Assembly: GCA_023250495.1 (NCBI GenBank)
Contig: JAHFAP010000106.1
Location: forward strand, 1 to 10,270
Reading direction: 5' to 3'
Source of the DNA: Deltaproteobacteria bacterium
Lineage (GTDB): Bacteria; Desulfobacterota; Binatia; UBA9968
Length of the DNA stretch: 10,270 nucleotides
Positions within the stretch are counted from its first letter, which is position 1, and every line of letters starts with the position of its first letter. Both the position numbers and the translations under genes were made by a program. Below are positions 1-8,177 of this stretch, one piece after another. The notes beneath the pieces were generated by a model. It worked only from the letters and a program-made list of their open reading frames with translations. It made no database searches and was not told the DNA's origin.

Positions 1-16
1 TATCGACGGATCAGGG

Positions 17-136
17 TCACTTCTGACTGACCTGTTTTCGAAGAGATGCAAGCATCTCCTCGGGAGATTCCTTGGTGAGAATACGGCCGAACTGGCTTCG
101 ATAGTTCGAGACCACGCTGACGTTCTCGATCAACGA
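17..136 (-). pseudogene. Possible decayed 3' end of an unidentified gene
   Basis: Read on the minus strand, 39 codons are open from 136 down to a TGA stop at 17-19. They encode a hydrophilic helix-forming tail containing NYRSQFGRIL and SPEEMLASLRKQ. The codons look coding (many GTC, GAG, CTC). A TAG stop at 137-139 lies in frame immediately upstream, and no start codon with a Shine-Dalgarno sequence is visible, so this is not an obvious complete small gene. It reads like the C-terminus of a longer protein whose 5' part was lost. I do not recognise the family. A substrate-binding or other soluble protein is possible but unproven. It lies just downstream of the insertion-sequence-like repeats at 190-231, which fits loss of the front of the gene by insertion. 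It could also be chance. Confidence 0.3.
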
Positions 137-189
137 CTAAAACGGATTATCCCGGCTAAAGGCTGGCATGGAACCAACGTAACAAAAGT

Positions 190-231
190 GTAAACCATGT
201 GCCCGGTCTAAAACGTAAACGATGTCCGGCT
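190..231. repeat. Two tandem degenerate repeats resembling an insertion-sequence end
   Basis: Two copies of a degenerate motif lie 25 bases apart on the plus strand: GTAAACCATGTGCCCGGT at 190-207 and GTAAACGATGTCCGGCT at 215-231. The shared core is GTAAAC, one variable base, ATGT, then CCGG. Multiple subterminal copies of this kind of motif are, from memory, typical of the ends of insertion sequences with integrase-core transposases (IS481 or IS21 type). No transposase and no matching opposite end is present in the window, so this would be a solo relic. The rest of 1-275 contains only the possible gene remnant at 17-136. I see no convincing terminator for the xerD operon there. Confidence 0.35.
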
Positions 232-275
232 TGCACAGGTGAGGGTAGAAAACGGAGAATGGAATCAGCTACGAG

Positions 276-1190
276 CTACTTCCCCGACGCCCTTTCCCTC
301 GGATGGTATTTGCGATGGACTTCCTTCAGATGGCTGCGGGTGAGATGAGTGTAGATCTGAGTTGTGGAGATGTCCGCATGGCCCAGCATGGACTGGACCG
401 AGCGCAGGTCCGCGCCGCCTTCGAGGAGATGGGTGGCAAAGGAATGGCGGAGCATGTGTGGAGTCACCCTCTTCTCGATTCCCGCGGCGAGGGTGTAGTG
501 CCGGAGCAGTTTCCAAAAACCCTGGCGCGTCATGGCCTTGCCGGAGCGGTTAACAAAAAGATATGTACTGGTGCGTCCCTGCAGGAGCTTTGGCCTTGCC
601 TCTCTGAGATAACGCAGAAGGCTTTCTCTGGCCCACTTTCCAAAAGGAACCATGCGTACCTTGCTCCCCTTCCCTTTGACCGTCAGGTAGTCTCCGTCGA
701 GGTTGACTAGATGCGTCTGCAGGGAGACCAACTCCGAAACGCGGAGGCCGGTGGCGTAGAGCAGCTCGATCATCGCCTGATCTCGCAGTCCTAAAGCGGT
801 GGCCGGGTCGGGCTGGCTTAACAGCCTGCTGATTTCGTCCCGGCCGACGACGCGCGGCAGCCTTCTTGACGTTCCGTGATCGACAAAGGGAGGGACCGGA
901 TTCTCCCGGATCAGCGATTCCTTCTCCAAAAAACGGTAGAACTGCCGCACTGCGACGACGCTGCGCGCGATCGAGCGGCCGCTGAGCTTGCGCTCCCTTA
1001 GCCAGGAAAGAAACGAGCGCAGATGAACGGTCCGGCTCTCGTCCCAGGCTTTGACGTCCCGCGCTTTTAGAAAAGTTACCAGCCGGTTGAGATCCCGGCT
1101 GTAGGCCTCGATGGTATTTCTGGCGAGCCCTTTCTCGACGGTGAGAGCATCGAGGAAGGAATCAATTTGCCGGCTGAGCGATTCCTTCAT
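276..1190 (-). CDS. xerD: Site-specific tyrosine recombinase XerD
   Basis: This is a cytoplasmic tyrosine recombinase that, with XerC, resolves chromosome dimers at dif. Its 304 residues match the family size. An N-terminal SAM-like core-binding domain covers about residues 5-90 (FLDALTVEKGLARNTIEAY), and the catalytic domain about 110-295. The full catalytic set is visible: R150 in ATGLRVSEL, K174 in VKGKGSK, H245 and R248 in HMLRHSFATHLL, H271 in MLGHADISTTQIYTH, and nucleophile Y280. XerD is favoured over XerC because the motif GGADLRSVQ and the ending HLKEVHRKYHPR match XerD style; the paralogue distinction is an inference. The ATG start at 1188-1190 lies inside the end of glnD (29-base overlap). 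An in-frame TAG three codons upstream of the ATG rules out a longer protein. A GGAG sequence sits only one base before the ATG, so initiation probably depends on ribosomes arriving from glnD. It is the last gene of the operon. Confidence 0.93.
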   Translation of the reverse strand: MKESLSRQIDSFLDALTVEKGLARNTIEAYSRDLNRLVTFLKARDVKAWDESRTVHLRSFLSWLRERKLSGRSIARSVVAVRQFYRFLEKESLIRENPVPPFVDHGTSRRLPRVVGRDEISRLLSQPDPATALGLRDQAMIELLYATGLRVSELVSLQTHLVNLDGDYLTVKGKGSKVRMVPFGKWARESLLRYLREARPKLLQGRTSTYLFVNRSGKAMTRQGFWKLLRHYTLAAGIEKRVTPHMLRHSFATHLLEGGADLRSVQSMLGHADISTTQIYTHLTRSHLKEVHRKYHPRERASGK

Positions 1191-3876
1191 TCTCCGCTAC
1201 CAGACTCTTGTATAGGCCCTGCCGGATCGCTTCGAGCCGCGCCCGGTCGCCGATTTTCCCGCCCTGCTCGTCGGCCACGTAAAAGACGTCCGCCACCTGA
1301 TCCACGTTGGTCGAGATCTTTGCCACATGGATCGAAAGCCCCAGCCGATGCAGCGTGTAAGTGATCGTGAACAGGACTCCGATGCGATCCTGCGTGTAGA
1401 CTTCGACGATCGTGAAGTCATCCGAGGCGCTGTTGTCGATTTGAACCGACGTGGGAACCTTGGGCGCGCGCTTCGTAAGCAGCGACGGCCGGCCCGACTC
1501 CTCGACCAGCCGGGCGACATCGATCGCTCCGCTGAGCACGCGCTCCAAAAGCAACTTGACTCTCTCCCACTTCTCCAGATTCATCACCACCTCGGCCCGG
1601 CCCATGTGAGAGATGCGAAAGACGTCGAGGATCAGGCCGTCCTTCCTGGTGATGATGCGCGCGCTCAGTATGTCGAGCCCCATCGCGGCAAAGACCCCCG
1701 CGATGCTGGCGAAAAGACCTGGCCGATCCTTCGTGCAGATGGCCATCTCGCTGTATTCCTTCTCCGGCATATGGCGCACCGCGCTGAGAAACACCTGATC
1801 GCTGAATTGCTCGATCAACTCAAAGTGAGATGGAATCTCCTCCTCGGGCGTGGTGAAGAAGTACCTCTCAGGCATAGACTCAAAAAAGGCCTGGATCCTC
1901 TCTGCCGGGTAGCGCCGCGACAGGCGGCGCCGCACCCGAGCCTCGACCCGCCGGATCTTCGAGCGGCGATCCTCTCTCCGCAACTCGCCCTTCTCCAGCC
2001 CTTCCAAAACCATCAGCGACTCGAGATAGAGCTGCTCCAGCAGCGACGCCTTCCAATGGTTCCACACCTGGGGGCCGACCGACCGCATATCCGCGTAGGT
2101 CAGAAGGTAGAGCATCTTCAGATTGCTCGCGCCGGCCATCGTCTGAGCGAAGTCGAACACCAGCTTTTCGTCTTCGATGTCCCGGCGGAAAGCGGTGTGG
2201 GCAAACAGGAGATGGCGAAGCACGAGGAATTCGAGCTGGGCCGCGTCGTCGACGTTGAGCCTCATCCTGCGGGCGATCTGTCTCGCGATCCCGCGCCCGA
2301 TCTCTGAGTGGCCGCCTCCGAGCCCTTTGCCGATATCGTGGAACATGAGACCCAGATAAAGGATCTCGATCTTCTCCGTTTCCCGCGCCAGTTGAGTAAG
2401 CAGCGGCAGATGGTCGCGGAACTCGCCGGCCTTGAGGCGCTCCACCTCTTTGATCAGGCGCAGCGAATGCTGATCCACGGTGTAGATGTGGTAGAGGTCG
2501 TGAAGCGCCATGCAGAGGAGCCGGCCGAACTCGGGAACAAAAGCGCCCAGCACGCCTGCGCGGTGCATCTCCGTCAGGGTCTCGTAGACCCTCTCCTTGT
2601 ATTTGAGGATCTGCAGGAACAGCGCGTTGACGGCCGGGGAGCGGCGAAAATGGCCGTCGATGAGATGCAGGCGCTGGCGAACCAGCTCGCGCGTCTCGTG
2701 GCTGATCTCCACGCCGTGCCTTTGCCCGTCGGCAAAGATCGCGAGCAGATTCTCCGGCTGCGCGGACAGAATCGAAGGATCTGTAACCCAGAGCACGCTT
2801 CGGGAAATCCGCACTCCTGGCCTGATCTCCTTGCTCATCGCACGACCTCTCCAAGTCCACTGAGCAGGTTCCACAGCGTCGCTCAACCGGTGGATGATCA
2901 GCGCGCAGATGCGGCTGACCTGAGAAGCCTGCAGGTAGTAGGCGCGCATGAAGGCCTCCACGCCTTGGACCTTTCCGTTGTCTCTGAATCCCAGCCCGCG
3001 CGCGACGACTTCCTGCTCCTCGAAGGTAAGCTGGTCCTGGTGCTTCTTACAGGCGAAGTGAAGCTCGTTCCGCGCCCGCAAGAGAAAATCCCGCGCGCTC
3101 TTGAGCTCCTCCAGATCCCGCTCATGAATCACGCCGCGACCGACGAGATCATCAAGGGTTCCGACCCTATGCTTCATTTTGGCGATCCAGAGCGCCGTAT
3201 GGATGTCCCTCAGGCCGCCTTCGCCCTCTTTTATGTCCGGCTCCAGCAAGTAGACCGACCCGCCGTAGCGCTCGTGCCGCTCGCGGCTCTCATCCAGCTT
3301 CTCACGGATGAAGCGTTCGCCATTTTTTCTGACAAGATTTTCCTCAACGGCTTTCTCAAAGTCGGCGTAGAGGGCATCATCCCCGCAGAGATAGCGGGCA
3401 TCGAGCAAGGATGTCCTCATCTTCATGTCTTTGCCCGCCATGCGCATCGAGTCTGCGATGCTCCGCGTTGCGTGCCCGACCACGAGACCGGCATCCCAGA
3501 GCGTGTAGAGCACTTTCTCCGCGACCGATTCCACGTAGGGCGTGACTTTCCAGGTGTAGAGAAAGAGGAGATCGATGTCCGAGTGCGGGTTCAACTCAGC
3601 CCGGCCATATCCTCCTTGGGCGACGAGCGCGCAGCGCGCATTTAAGCTCGGGTAGCGCTCGATGTAGTCCTGGCTGGCTGCTTGGAAGATGCGGCGGATG
3701 AGCTGATCCACCAACGTGGTGTAGGCGGAGACGATCTCATAACCGCCGGCTCCGGCACGATGCCGCTCCAGCAGGAGGCTTCGCCCTCTCTCGACATAGA
3801 CGCGCGCCGCCCGGGCCGGATCGGACTCCGCCCACGTCTCCTCCAACAGGAAGCGGGAAATTTCTGTCGCGTCCAT
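1162..3876 (-). CDS. glnD: Bifunctional PII uridylyltransferase / uridylyl-removing enzyme GlnD
   Basis: GlnD senses glutamine. It adds UMP to the PII signalling proteins when nitrogen is scarce and removes it when glutamine is plentiful, acting in the cytoplasm. The 904 residues have the expected order. The nucleotidyltransferase domain has the GGYGRAEL motif near residue 88 and the metal-binding pair D100 and D102 in HSDIDLLFLY. A linker domain follows, then the HD phosphohydrolase domain with H513-D514 in MFHDIGKG. Two ACT domains lie at about 711-775 (TKDRPGLFASIAGVFAAMGL) and 822-890 (TQDRIGVLFTITYTLHRLGL), where glutamine is thought to bind. All key residues are present, so both activities should be intact. 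The ATG at 3874-3876 has an AAGGA ribosome-binding site six bases upstream that overlaps the amidase stop codon. The last codons overlap xerD. No PII gene (glnB or glnK) is in the window. Confidence 0.96.
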   Translation of the reverse strand: MDATEISRFLLEETWAESDPARAARVYVERGRSLLLERHRAGAGGYEIVSAYTTLVDQLIRRIFQAASQDYIERYPSLNARCALVAQGGYGRAELNPHSDIDLLFLYTWKVTPYVESVAEKVLYTLWDAGLVVGHATRSIADSMRMAGKDMKMRTSLLDARYLCGDDALYADFEKAVEENLVRKNGERFIREKLDESRERHERYGGSVYLLEPDIKEGEGGLRDIHTALWIAKMKHRVGTLDDLVGRGVIHERDLEELKSARDFLLRARNELHFACKKHQDQLTFEEQEVVARGLGFRDNGKVQGVEAFMRAYYLQASQVSRICALIIHRLSDAVEPAQWTWRGRAMSKEIRPGVRISRSVLWVTDPSILSAQPENLLAIFADGQRHGVEISHETRELVRQRLHLIDGHFRRSPAVNALFLQILKYKERVYETLTEMHRAGVLGAFVPEFGRLLCMALHDLYHIYTVDQHSLRLIKEVERLKAGEFRDHLPLLTQLARETEKIEILYLGLMFHDIGKGLGGGHSEIGRGIARQIARRMRLNVDDAAQLEFLVLRHLLFAHTAFRRDIEDEKLVFDFAQTMAGASNLKMLYLLTYADMRSVGPQVWNHWKASLLEQLYLESLMVLEGLEKGELRREDRRSKIRRVEARVRRRLSRRYPAERIQAFFESMPERYFFTTPEEEIPSHFELIEQFSDQVFLSAVRHMPEKEYSEMAICTKDRPGLFASIAGVFAAMGLDILSARIITRKDGLILDVFRISHMGRAEVVMNLEKWERVKLLLERVLSGAIDVARLVEESGRPSLLTKRAPKVPTSVQIDNSASDDFTIVEVYTQDRIGVLFTITYTLHRLGLSIHVAKISTNVDQVADVFYVADEQGGKIGDRARLEAIRQGLYKSLVAENEGIAQPAN

Positions 3877-3886
3877 CAGGGTTCCT

Positions 3887-5563
3887 TCAGAGATTCTTCA
3901 CCACCTGCGCGCTCTCTTGGTATTTCTTGATCCCCTCAAACAGCGCGTCGGCAATCGCGTCCTGATAAGCTTTCTTGGCCAGCGCGCGACCGTCGCTCTT
4001 GTTGGTCACAAAAAACAGCTCGACCAGGACGCTGGGCATGCGCGCCCCGACCAGGACGTAAAACAACGCCTTCTTCACGCCCAGGTCGCGCACCTCACGA
4101 TACCTCTGGCCCACCCGAGAAACAACGGAGGCATTGAGACGGTGGGCCAGAGTGATCGAGTCCTCGAGCTTTGAGTTCTGCGTCAAGTCACTCAAGATGA
4201 ACTGCAGGTCGGATATGTTTTTGCGTGAGGTCCCGTTCTCACGCGCGGCCAGACGGATCGAGGCCTCATCGCTGGTATTGTCCAGATAATAGGTCTCGAT
4301 CCCCCGCGCCTCCGGATTTGGGCTGGCATTGACGTGCAGGGAGATAAAGAGATCGGCCCCTTCCGCATTGGCGATCGCCGTCCGGTCTTCAAGCGCTATG
4401 AAAGAATCGTCCCTGCGCGTGAGGACGACGTTAACGCCCATTTCTTTTTTGAGTTTCTGCGCCAGCTTCCCGGCGACGCTGAGGACAATGTCTTTTTCCG
4501 CGAGCCCGGCAATCCCGATTGCCCCGGGGTCTTTGCCGCCGTGTCCTGGATCGAGAACGATCTTGCGCAACCCTGCTACCGGCGGCGGTTTTATGGCTTG
4601 CGACTGAGGGACCGGCTCTTTCTTCTTCTCCAACACAGCCACCCTCTGCCCGTTTTCTTGCCCCTGAATATCAATAACCAGGCGGTACGGGTCAGGCAAC
4701 AAAAAAGCCTTATAGTCGCTCAGGCTGCTCATATCCAGGACGACGCGCACCACCGCCGGACTGAACTGCGCCGCGCGCACCTGCCGCAGCAAGCCGTCCT
4801 GAATCGAAATCGGTTGCGTCGCGTCCATGGCCAGCTTAGAGCCCAAGAGATCCACGTAGATCCTGGGAGGGAGCCCTTTAGACGGCTCCTCTTTCAAGAC
4901 ATGGGTCTCATAACGAATCTCCGCCGAGAGCTCCATCGTCACCCTGGTGTAGCTCTGCGACGAGGTATGGCGGATCTGCGAGAGAAGGGCATTGCCGGAT
5001 TGGGTCGTTGCCGAACGGGCCTGCCCTCTCTTCTCCTCTTCAGCCTTCTTGTTCAGGCTATCGAGTCTGCTCCGGGCCTTCGCCGCCCATTCACCCTGCG
5101 GGTATTTTTCCACCAGCGCCGAATACTGTTTTCTCGCCTCCGTCGGATCTCCCTTGCCCTCTTCCAAGTTCACCGCCAGCCAGTAGCGCCCCTCCGGAGC
5201 CAAATGGCTCTTGGGATACTTCACGAGCAGGGCGCGCCAGTTCTTGAGCGCCAGATCCAGCGCGCGCTCTTCTTTGCCGGAGCGGTATAGCTCCTGATAA
5301 ATCTTGGCGGCGTAATAATGCGCGCCATCGCCGTAGGAGCTCAGCGGAAAATCCTGCGGCAGCTTTTCAAAGCGCCCGGCCAGCTTCTCCCACCGGGCGC
5401 GATTCTGCGCCGTCGGTTTCGTTTTGCTTAGAAGCTCGTACTCTTTCTTCGCTGACAGATAGAGATCCCGATCCTGCCTGGCGGCCCAGCTCGCATCGCC
5501 CGCGAGCAGCGTCAGAAGCAGGACAGGCGCGAGCCAATGAATGATTAGATCAGCGAAGCGCAT
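3887..5563 (-). CDS. Exported N-acetylmuramoyl-L-alanine amidase with AMIN domain
   Basis: This zinc amidase cuts the bond between N-acetylmuramic acid and L-alanine in peptidoglycan, probably helping daughter-cell separation in the periplasm. A signal peptide is visible at residues 1-27 (hydrophobic LAPVLLLTLL, then a likely cleavage after SWA). Residues 30-175 form a helical, TPR-like region with YPKSHLAPEGRYWLA and YPQGEWAAKARSRL repeats, as seen in tetratricopeptide proteins. Residues about 192-300 fit an AMIN domain, which targets amidases to the septum or wall. Residues about 332-550 are the Amidase_3 catalytic domain with zinc ligands H341 (DPGHGG), E356 (AEKD) and H410 (SLHVNA), and the catalytic E515 (VLVELFFVTN). 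It resembles AmiA/AmiB/AmiC, but the extra N-terminal TPR-like region makes a precise symbol unsafe. It starts 5 bases after mutS. The nearest GGAG is 14 bases upstream of the ATG, so translational coupling to mutS is likely. Confidence 0.92.
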   Translation of the reverse strand: MRFADLIIHWLAPVLLLTLLAGDASWAARQDRDLYLSAKKEYELLSKTKPTAQNRARWEKLAGRFEKLPQDFPLSSYGDGAHYYAAKIYQELYRSGKEERALDLALKNWRALLVKYPKSHLAPEGRYWLAVNLEEGKGDPTEARKQYSALVEKYPQGEWAAKARSRLDSLNKKAEEEKRGQARSATTQSGNALLSQIRHTSSQSYTRVTMELSAEIRYETHVLKEEPSKGLPPRIYVDLLGSKLAMDATQPISIQDGLLRQVRAAQFSPAVVRVVLDMSSLSDYKAFLLPDPYRLVIDIQGQENGQRVAVLEKKKEPVPQSQAIKPPPVAGLRKIVLDPGHGGKDPGAIGIAGLAEKDIVLSVAGKLAQKLKKEMGVNVVLTRRDDSFIALEDRTAIANAEGADLFISLHVNASPNPEARGIETYYLDNTSDEASIRLAARENGTSRKNISDLQFILSDLTQNSKLEDSITLAHRLNASVVSRVGQRYREVRDLGVKKALFYVLVGARMPSVLVELFFVTNKSDGRALAKKAYQDAIADALFEGIKKYQESAQVVKNL

Positions 5564-5568
5564 CGGGA

Positions 5569-8172
5569 CTATCGGCTCTCCTTCTTAGCCTGCTCCACTA
5601 AATTATGGAGGAGATTCAGGGCCTCGACCGGAGTGAGCGTCGAGACATCAATCTTCTTAAGCTCCTCGCGGAGCCTGTCGTCCACGGCGCTGAACAGCGC
5701 CATCTGCGCCGGATCTTCCTTGCGCGCTCCACGCGCAAGTCTCGGCCGGCCCTTTTCGTCCAGCTCTCCTCCCTCCAGGTTTTTCAGTATCTCTTTGGCC
5801 CGCTCCACTACCAACGGCGGGAGACCGGCAAGACGGGCGACGTGGATTCCGTAGCTTCGGCTGGCCGCGCCCTCGACCAGGCTGCGCAGAAAGATGACCT
5901 CTCCCTTCCACTCTTTCACGGCGAAGTTGAAGTTTTTCACCCGCTCGTTCGTCAGCGCCAGATCCGTAAGCTCGTGGTAGTGAGTCGCGAACAGCGTCCG
6001 GGGCCGATGCCGCGCGTCATGGAGAGATTCGGCGACCGACCAGGCAATCGAAATCCCGTCGAAGGTGCTGGTGCCGCGTCCCACCTCGTCGAGAAGGATC
6101 AGGCTTCTCGCGGTCGCGTGACGCAAGATGTGGGCCGTCTCCTTCATCTCCACCATGAAGGTCGATTCCCCGCGCGCCAGGTAATCCGCCGCGCCGATGC
6201 GCGTGAAGATGCGGTCGACGAGACCTATGCGCGCCTCGGCCGCCGGAACGAAGCTCCCCATCTGCGCCAGGATGACGATCAGCGCCACCTGACGCATATA
6301 GGTCGATTTCCCGGCCATGTTCGGCCCCGTGAGCACGATGATCTGCTGTGACTCGGGGTCAAGAGCGCAATCATTCGGCACAAAGGCCCCGCGGCCCAGC
6401 GCCGCCTCGACTACCGGGTGGCGGCCTTCGCGCACGGAGATCATGAGCCCGCTGTCCACCTTCGGGCGGACGAAGTGTTGGGAGTGGGCCGCTTCAGCGA
6501 GAGAGAGCAGCGCATCGAGCGTCGCCAGCGCATCGCCGATCTGCTTCATCTGGCCATAATAAGACGCGATTTTTTCCCGCACCTCCGCAAACAGAGAAAG
6601 CTCGATCTTCTGAATCTCCTCCTGCGAGTTCAGAATCTTGGCCTCGTATTCTTTCAGCTCCGAGGTGATGTAGCGCTCGCCGTTCGCCAGCGTCTGCTTG
6701 CGGATGTAGTCCGCCGGGACCGCGTTCAGGTTGGCCCGGGTGACCTCGATGTAATAACCGAAAACCCGGTTGTATCTGACTTTGAGAGAGTGTATCCCGG
6801 TGCGTTTTCTCTCGCTGCTTTCAAAGCGCGCGACCCATTGCTTGGCGTCTCTGCGCGCCGAGCGCAGCTCGTCCAGCTCCGCGTTGAATCCCGGCCGGAT
6901 GGTCCCTCCGTCCTTCACCGTCGGCGGCGGCTCATCCACAATGGCCCGCTCCACCAGCGCGACAACCTCGGCGAGATCGAGCAGCCCTCCTGCCAGCGAG
7001 CCGAAGATCGCCGCCTGCCGGCTTTCCACCGCCGCCTTGATCGGCGCCACGGCGCGCAGGCTCTCCTTGACCGCCGCGAGATCTCTCGGTTGGGCGCTGC
7101 CGGCAACGATTCTTCCGGCCAGCCGCTCGAGATCCTGCACTCCCTTGAGCAATGCTCTCAAGTCTTGCCGCACTGGGTAATTCTCCACCAGCTCCTCTAC
7201 CCCTTCTTGGCGATCACGAATGGCCCGCTCTTCCAACAGAGGGTAAAGTATCCACTGCCGCAGCCGCCGCGCTCCCATCGGCGTCTGCGTCGCGTCGAGA
7301 ATCCCCAATAGGGAGTTTCTCTTGTTCCCCTGAAAGTCCGAGAGCAGCTCGAGGTTGCGCCTGGTCGTCTCGTCGAGCATCAGGTACTGCGAGCTGGAAT
7401 AGGGGCGCAGGTCGCGCAACGCCTTCACGACCGAGGGCGAGTTCTCCTCCAAAAAGGAGACGACCGCCGCAGCGGCCCGAATCCCCTGCTCCCACTCGTC
7501 ATCGATGATTTGCCCGGACCAGAGATTCAAAGCCTTAAGCCGCTCGACGGCCGGCGGAGAAAAACAGAGCGACGAGACCGGACTCAAGTGAAGACTGGGA
7601 AAGTCACGACAAAGGTCGGCCGCCACGGACTCCTCGCCTTCGGCAAGAACTATCTCGCGCGGACGAACGCGACCGATTTCATCACTTAGAGCGGCATAGT
7701 CGGACACCTGCGTGAAGCGGAACTCTCCGGTAGTCACGTCGGTGACCGCGAGGCCATAGTCCTTCTTGCCGCATGAGACGGCCGCAAGGAAACTGTTATC
7801 GCCCGCATCCAGCGCATCCCCTTCGGTGACGGTCCCCGGAGTAACCACCCGTACCACCTCGCGCTGCACAACTCCTTTCGCCGTCTTGGGATCTTCGACC
7901 TGCTCGCATATAGCGACCTTGTAACCCGCGTTGAGCAGCTTGCCGACGTAGGGAGTCACCGCGTGGTAGGGAATCCCGCAGAGCGGCACGGCGGAATCGT
8001 CGCTGCGGTTGCGCGAAGTAAGAGCTATGTCGAGGATCTTGGAGGCCTTCTCCGCGTCGTCAAAGAACATCTCATAAAAATCCCCCAGGCGGAAAAACAG
8101 GATCGCGTCGCGGTACCGCTCCTTGATCTGGAGGTACTGCCGGATCATCGGCGTGAGCTTGGTTTCTTCCAT
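5569..8172 (-). CDS. mutS: DNA mismatch repair protein MutS
   Basis: MutS recognises base mismatches and small loops left by replication and recruits MutL. The 867 residues match the usual length. The mismatch-binding motif is F32-Y33-E34 in GDFYEMFF, in which the Phe stacks on the mispaired base. Connector, lever and clamp domains follow, including the conserved GYYIEVT near residue 472. The ATPase domain has the Walker A GPNMAGKST at 616-624, the signature stretch around STFMVEM near 670, the Walker B LILLDEVGRG with D695-E696, and ATHYHEL near 729. A QMALF motif at 823-827 matches the beta-clamp-binding consensus. The protein looks complete and functional. The ATG lies 5 bases after the MerR gene's stop and has no clear Shine-Dalgarno sequence, so its translation is probably coupled to the regulator. 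This makes the MerR gene a potential control point for mismatch repair levels. Confidence 0.97.
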   Translation of the reverse strand: MEETKLTPMIRQYLQIKERYRDAILFFRLGDFYEMFFDDAEKASKILDIALTSRNRSDDSAVPLCGIPYHAVTPYVGKLLNAGYKVAICEQVEDPKTAKGVVQREVVRVVTPGTVTEGDALDAGDNSFLAAVSCGKKDYGLAVTDVTTGEFRFTQVSDYAALSDEIGRVRPREIVLAEGEESVAADLCRDFPSLHLSPVSSLCFSPPAVERLKALNLWSGQIIDDEWEQGIRAAAAVVSFLEENSPSVVKALRDLRPYSSSQYLMLDETTRRNLELLSDFQGNKRNSLLGILDATQTPMGARRLRQWILYPLLEERAIRDRQEGVEELVENYPVRQDLRALLKGVQDLERLAGRIVAGSAQPRDLAAVKESLRAVAPIKAAVESRQAAIFGSLAGGLLDLAEVVALVERAIVDEPPPTVKDGGTIRPGFNAELDELRSARRDAKQWVARFESSERKRTGIHSLKVRYNRVFGYYIEVTRANLNAVPADYIRKQTLANGERYITSELKEYEAKILNSQEEIQKIELSLFAEVREKIASYYGQMKQIGDALATLDALLSLAEAAHSQHFVRPKVDSGLMISVREGRHPVVEAALGRGAFVPNDCALDPESQQIIVLTGPNMAGKSTYMRQVALIVILAQMGSFVPAAEARIGLVDRIFTRIGAADYLARGESTFMVEMKETAHILRHATARSLILLDEVGRGTSTFDGISIAWSVAESLHDARHRPRTLFATHYHELTDLALTNERVKNFNFAVKEWKGEVIFLRSLVEGAASRSYGIHVARLAGLPPLVVERAKEILKNLEGGELDEKGRPRLARGARKEDPAQMALFSAVDDRLREELKKIDVSTLTPVEALNLLHNLVEQAKKESR

Positions 8173-8177
8173 GATAG

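Noticed and set aside
1..275. dif-type recombination site or terminator near xerD
   Set aside because: I found no 28-base site with the expected two inverted XerC/XerD arms, and no hairpin with a T-tract.
303..710. Plus-strand open frame of 135 codons antisense to xerD
   Set aside because: It lies opposite the catalytic domain of a well-supported recombinase and has no protein-family features.
1327..3645. Two long back-to-back plus-strand open frames antisense to glnD
   Set aside because: They lie in the same frame opposite a clear full-length GlnD. Their translations lack recognisable motifs and are rich in H, R, L and D as expected for the antisense of a GC-rich gene. No ribosome-binding site or promoter was seen.
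6418..7311. Plus-strand open frame of 297 codons antisense to mutS
   Set aside because: It is a shadow of the MutS core, with no motifs of its own.
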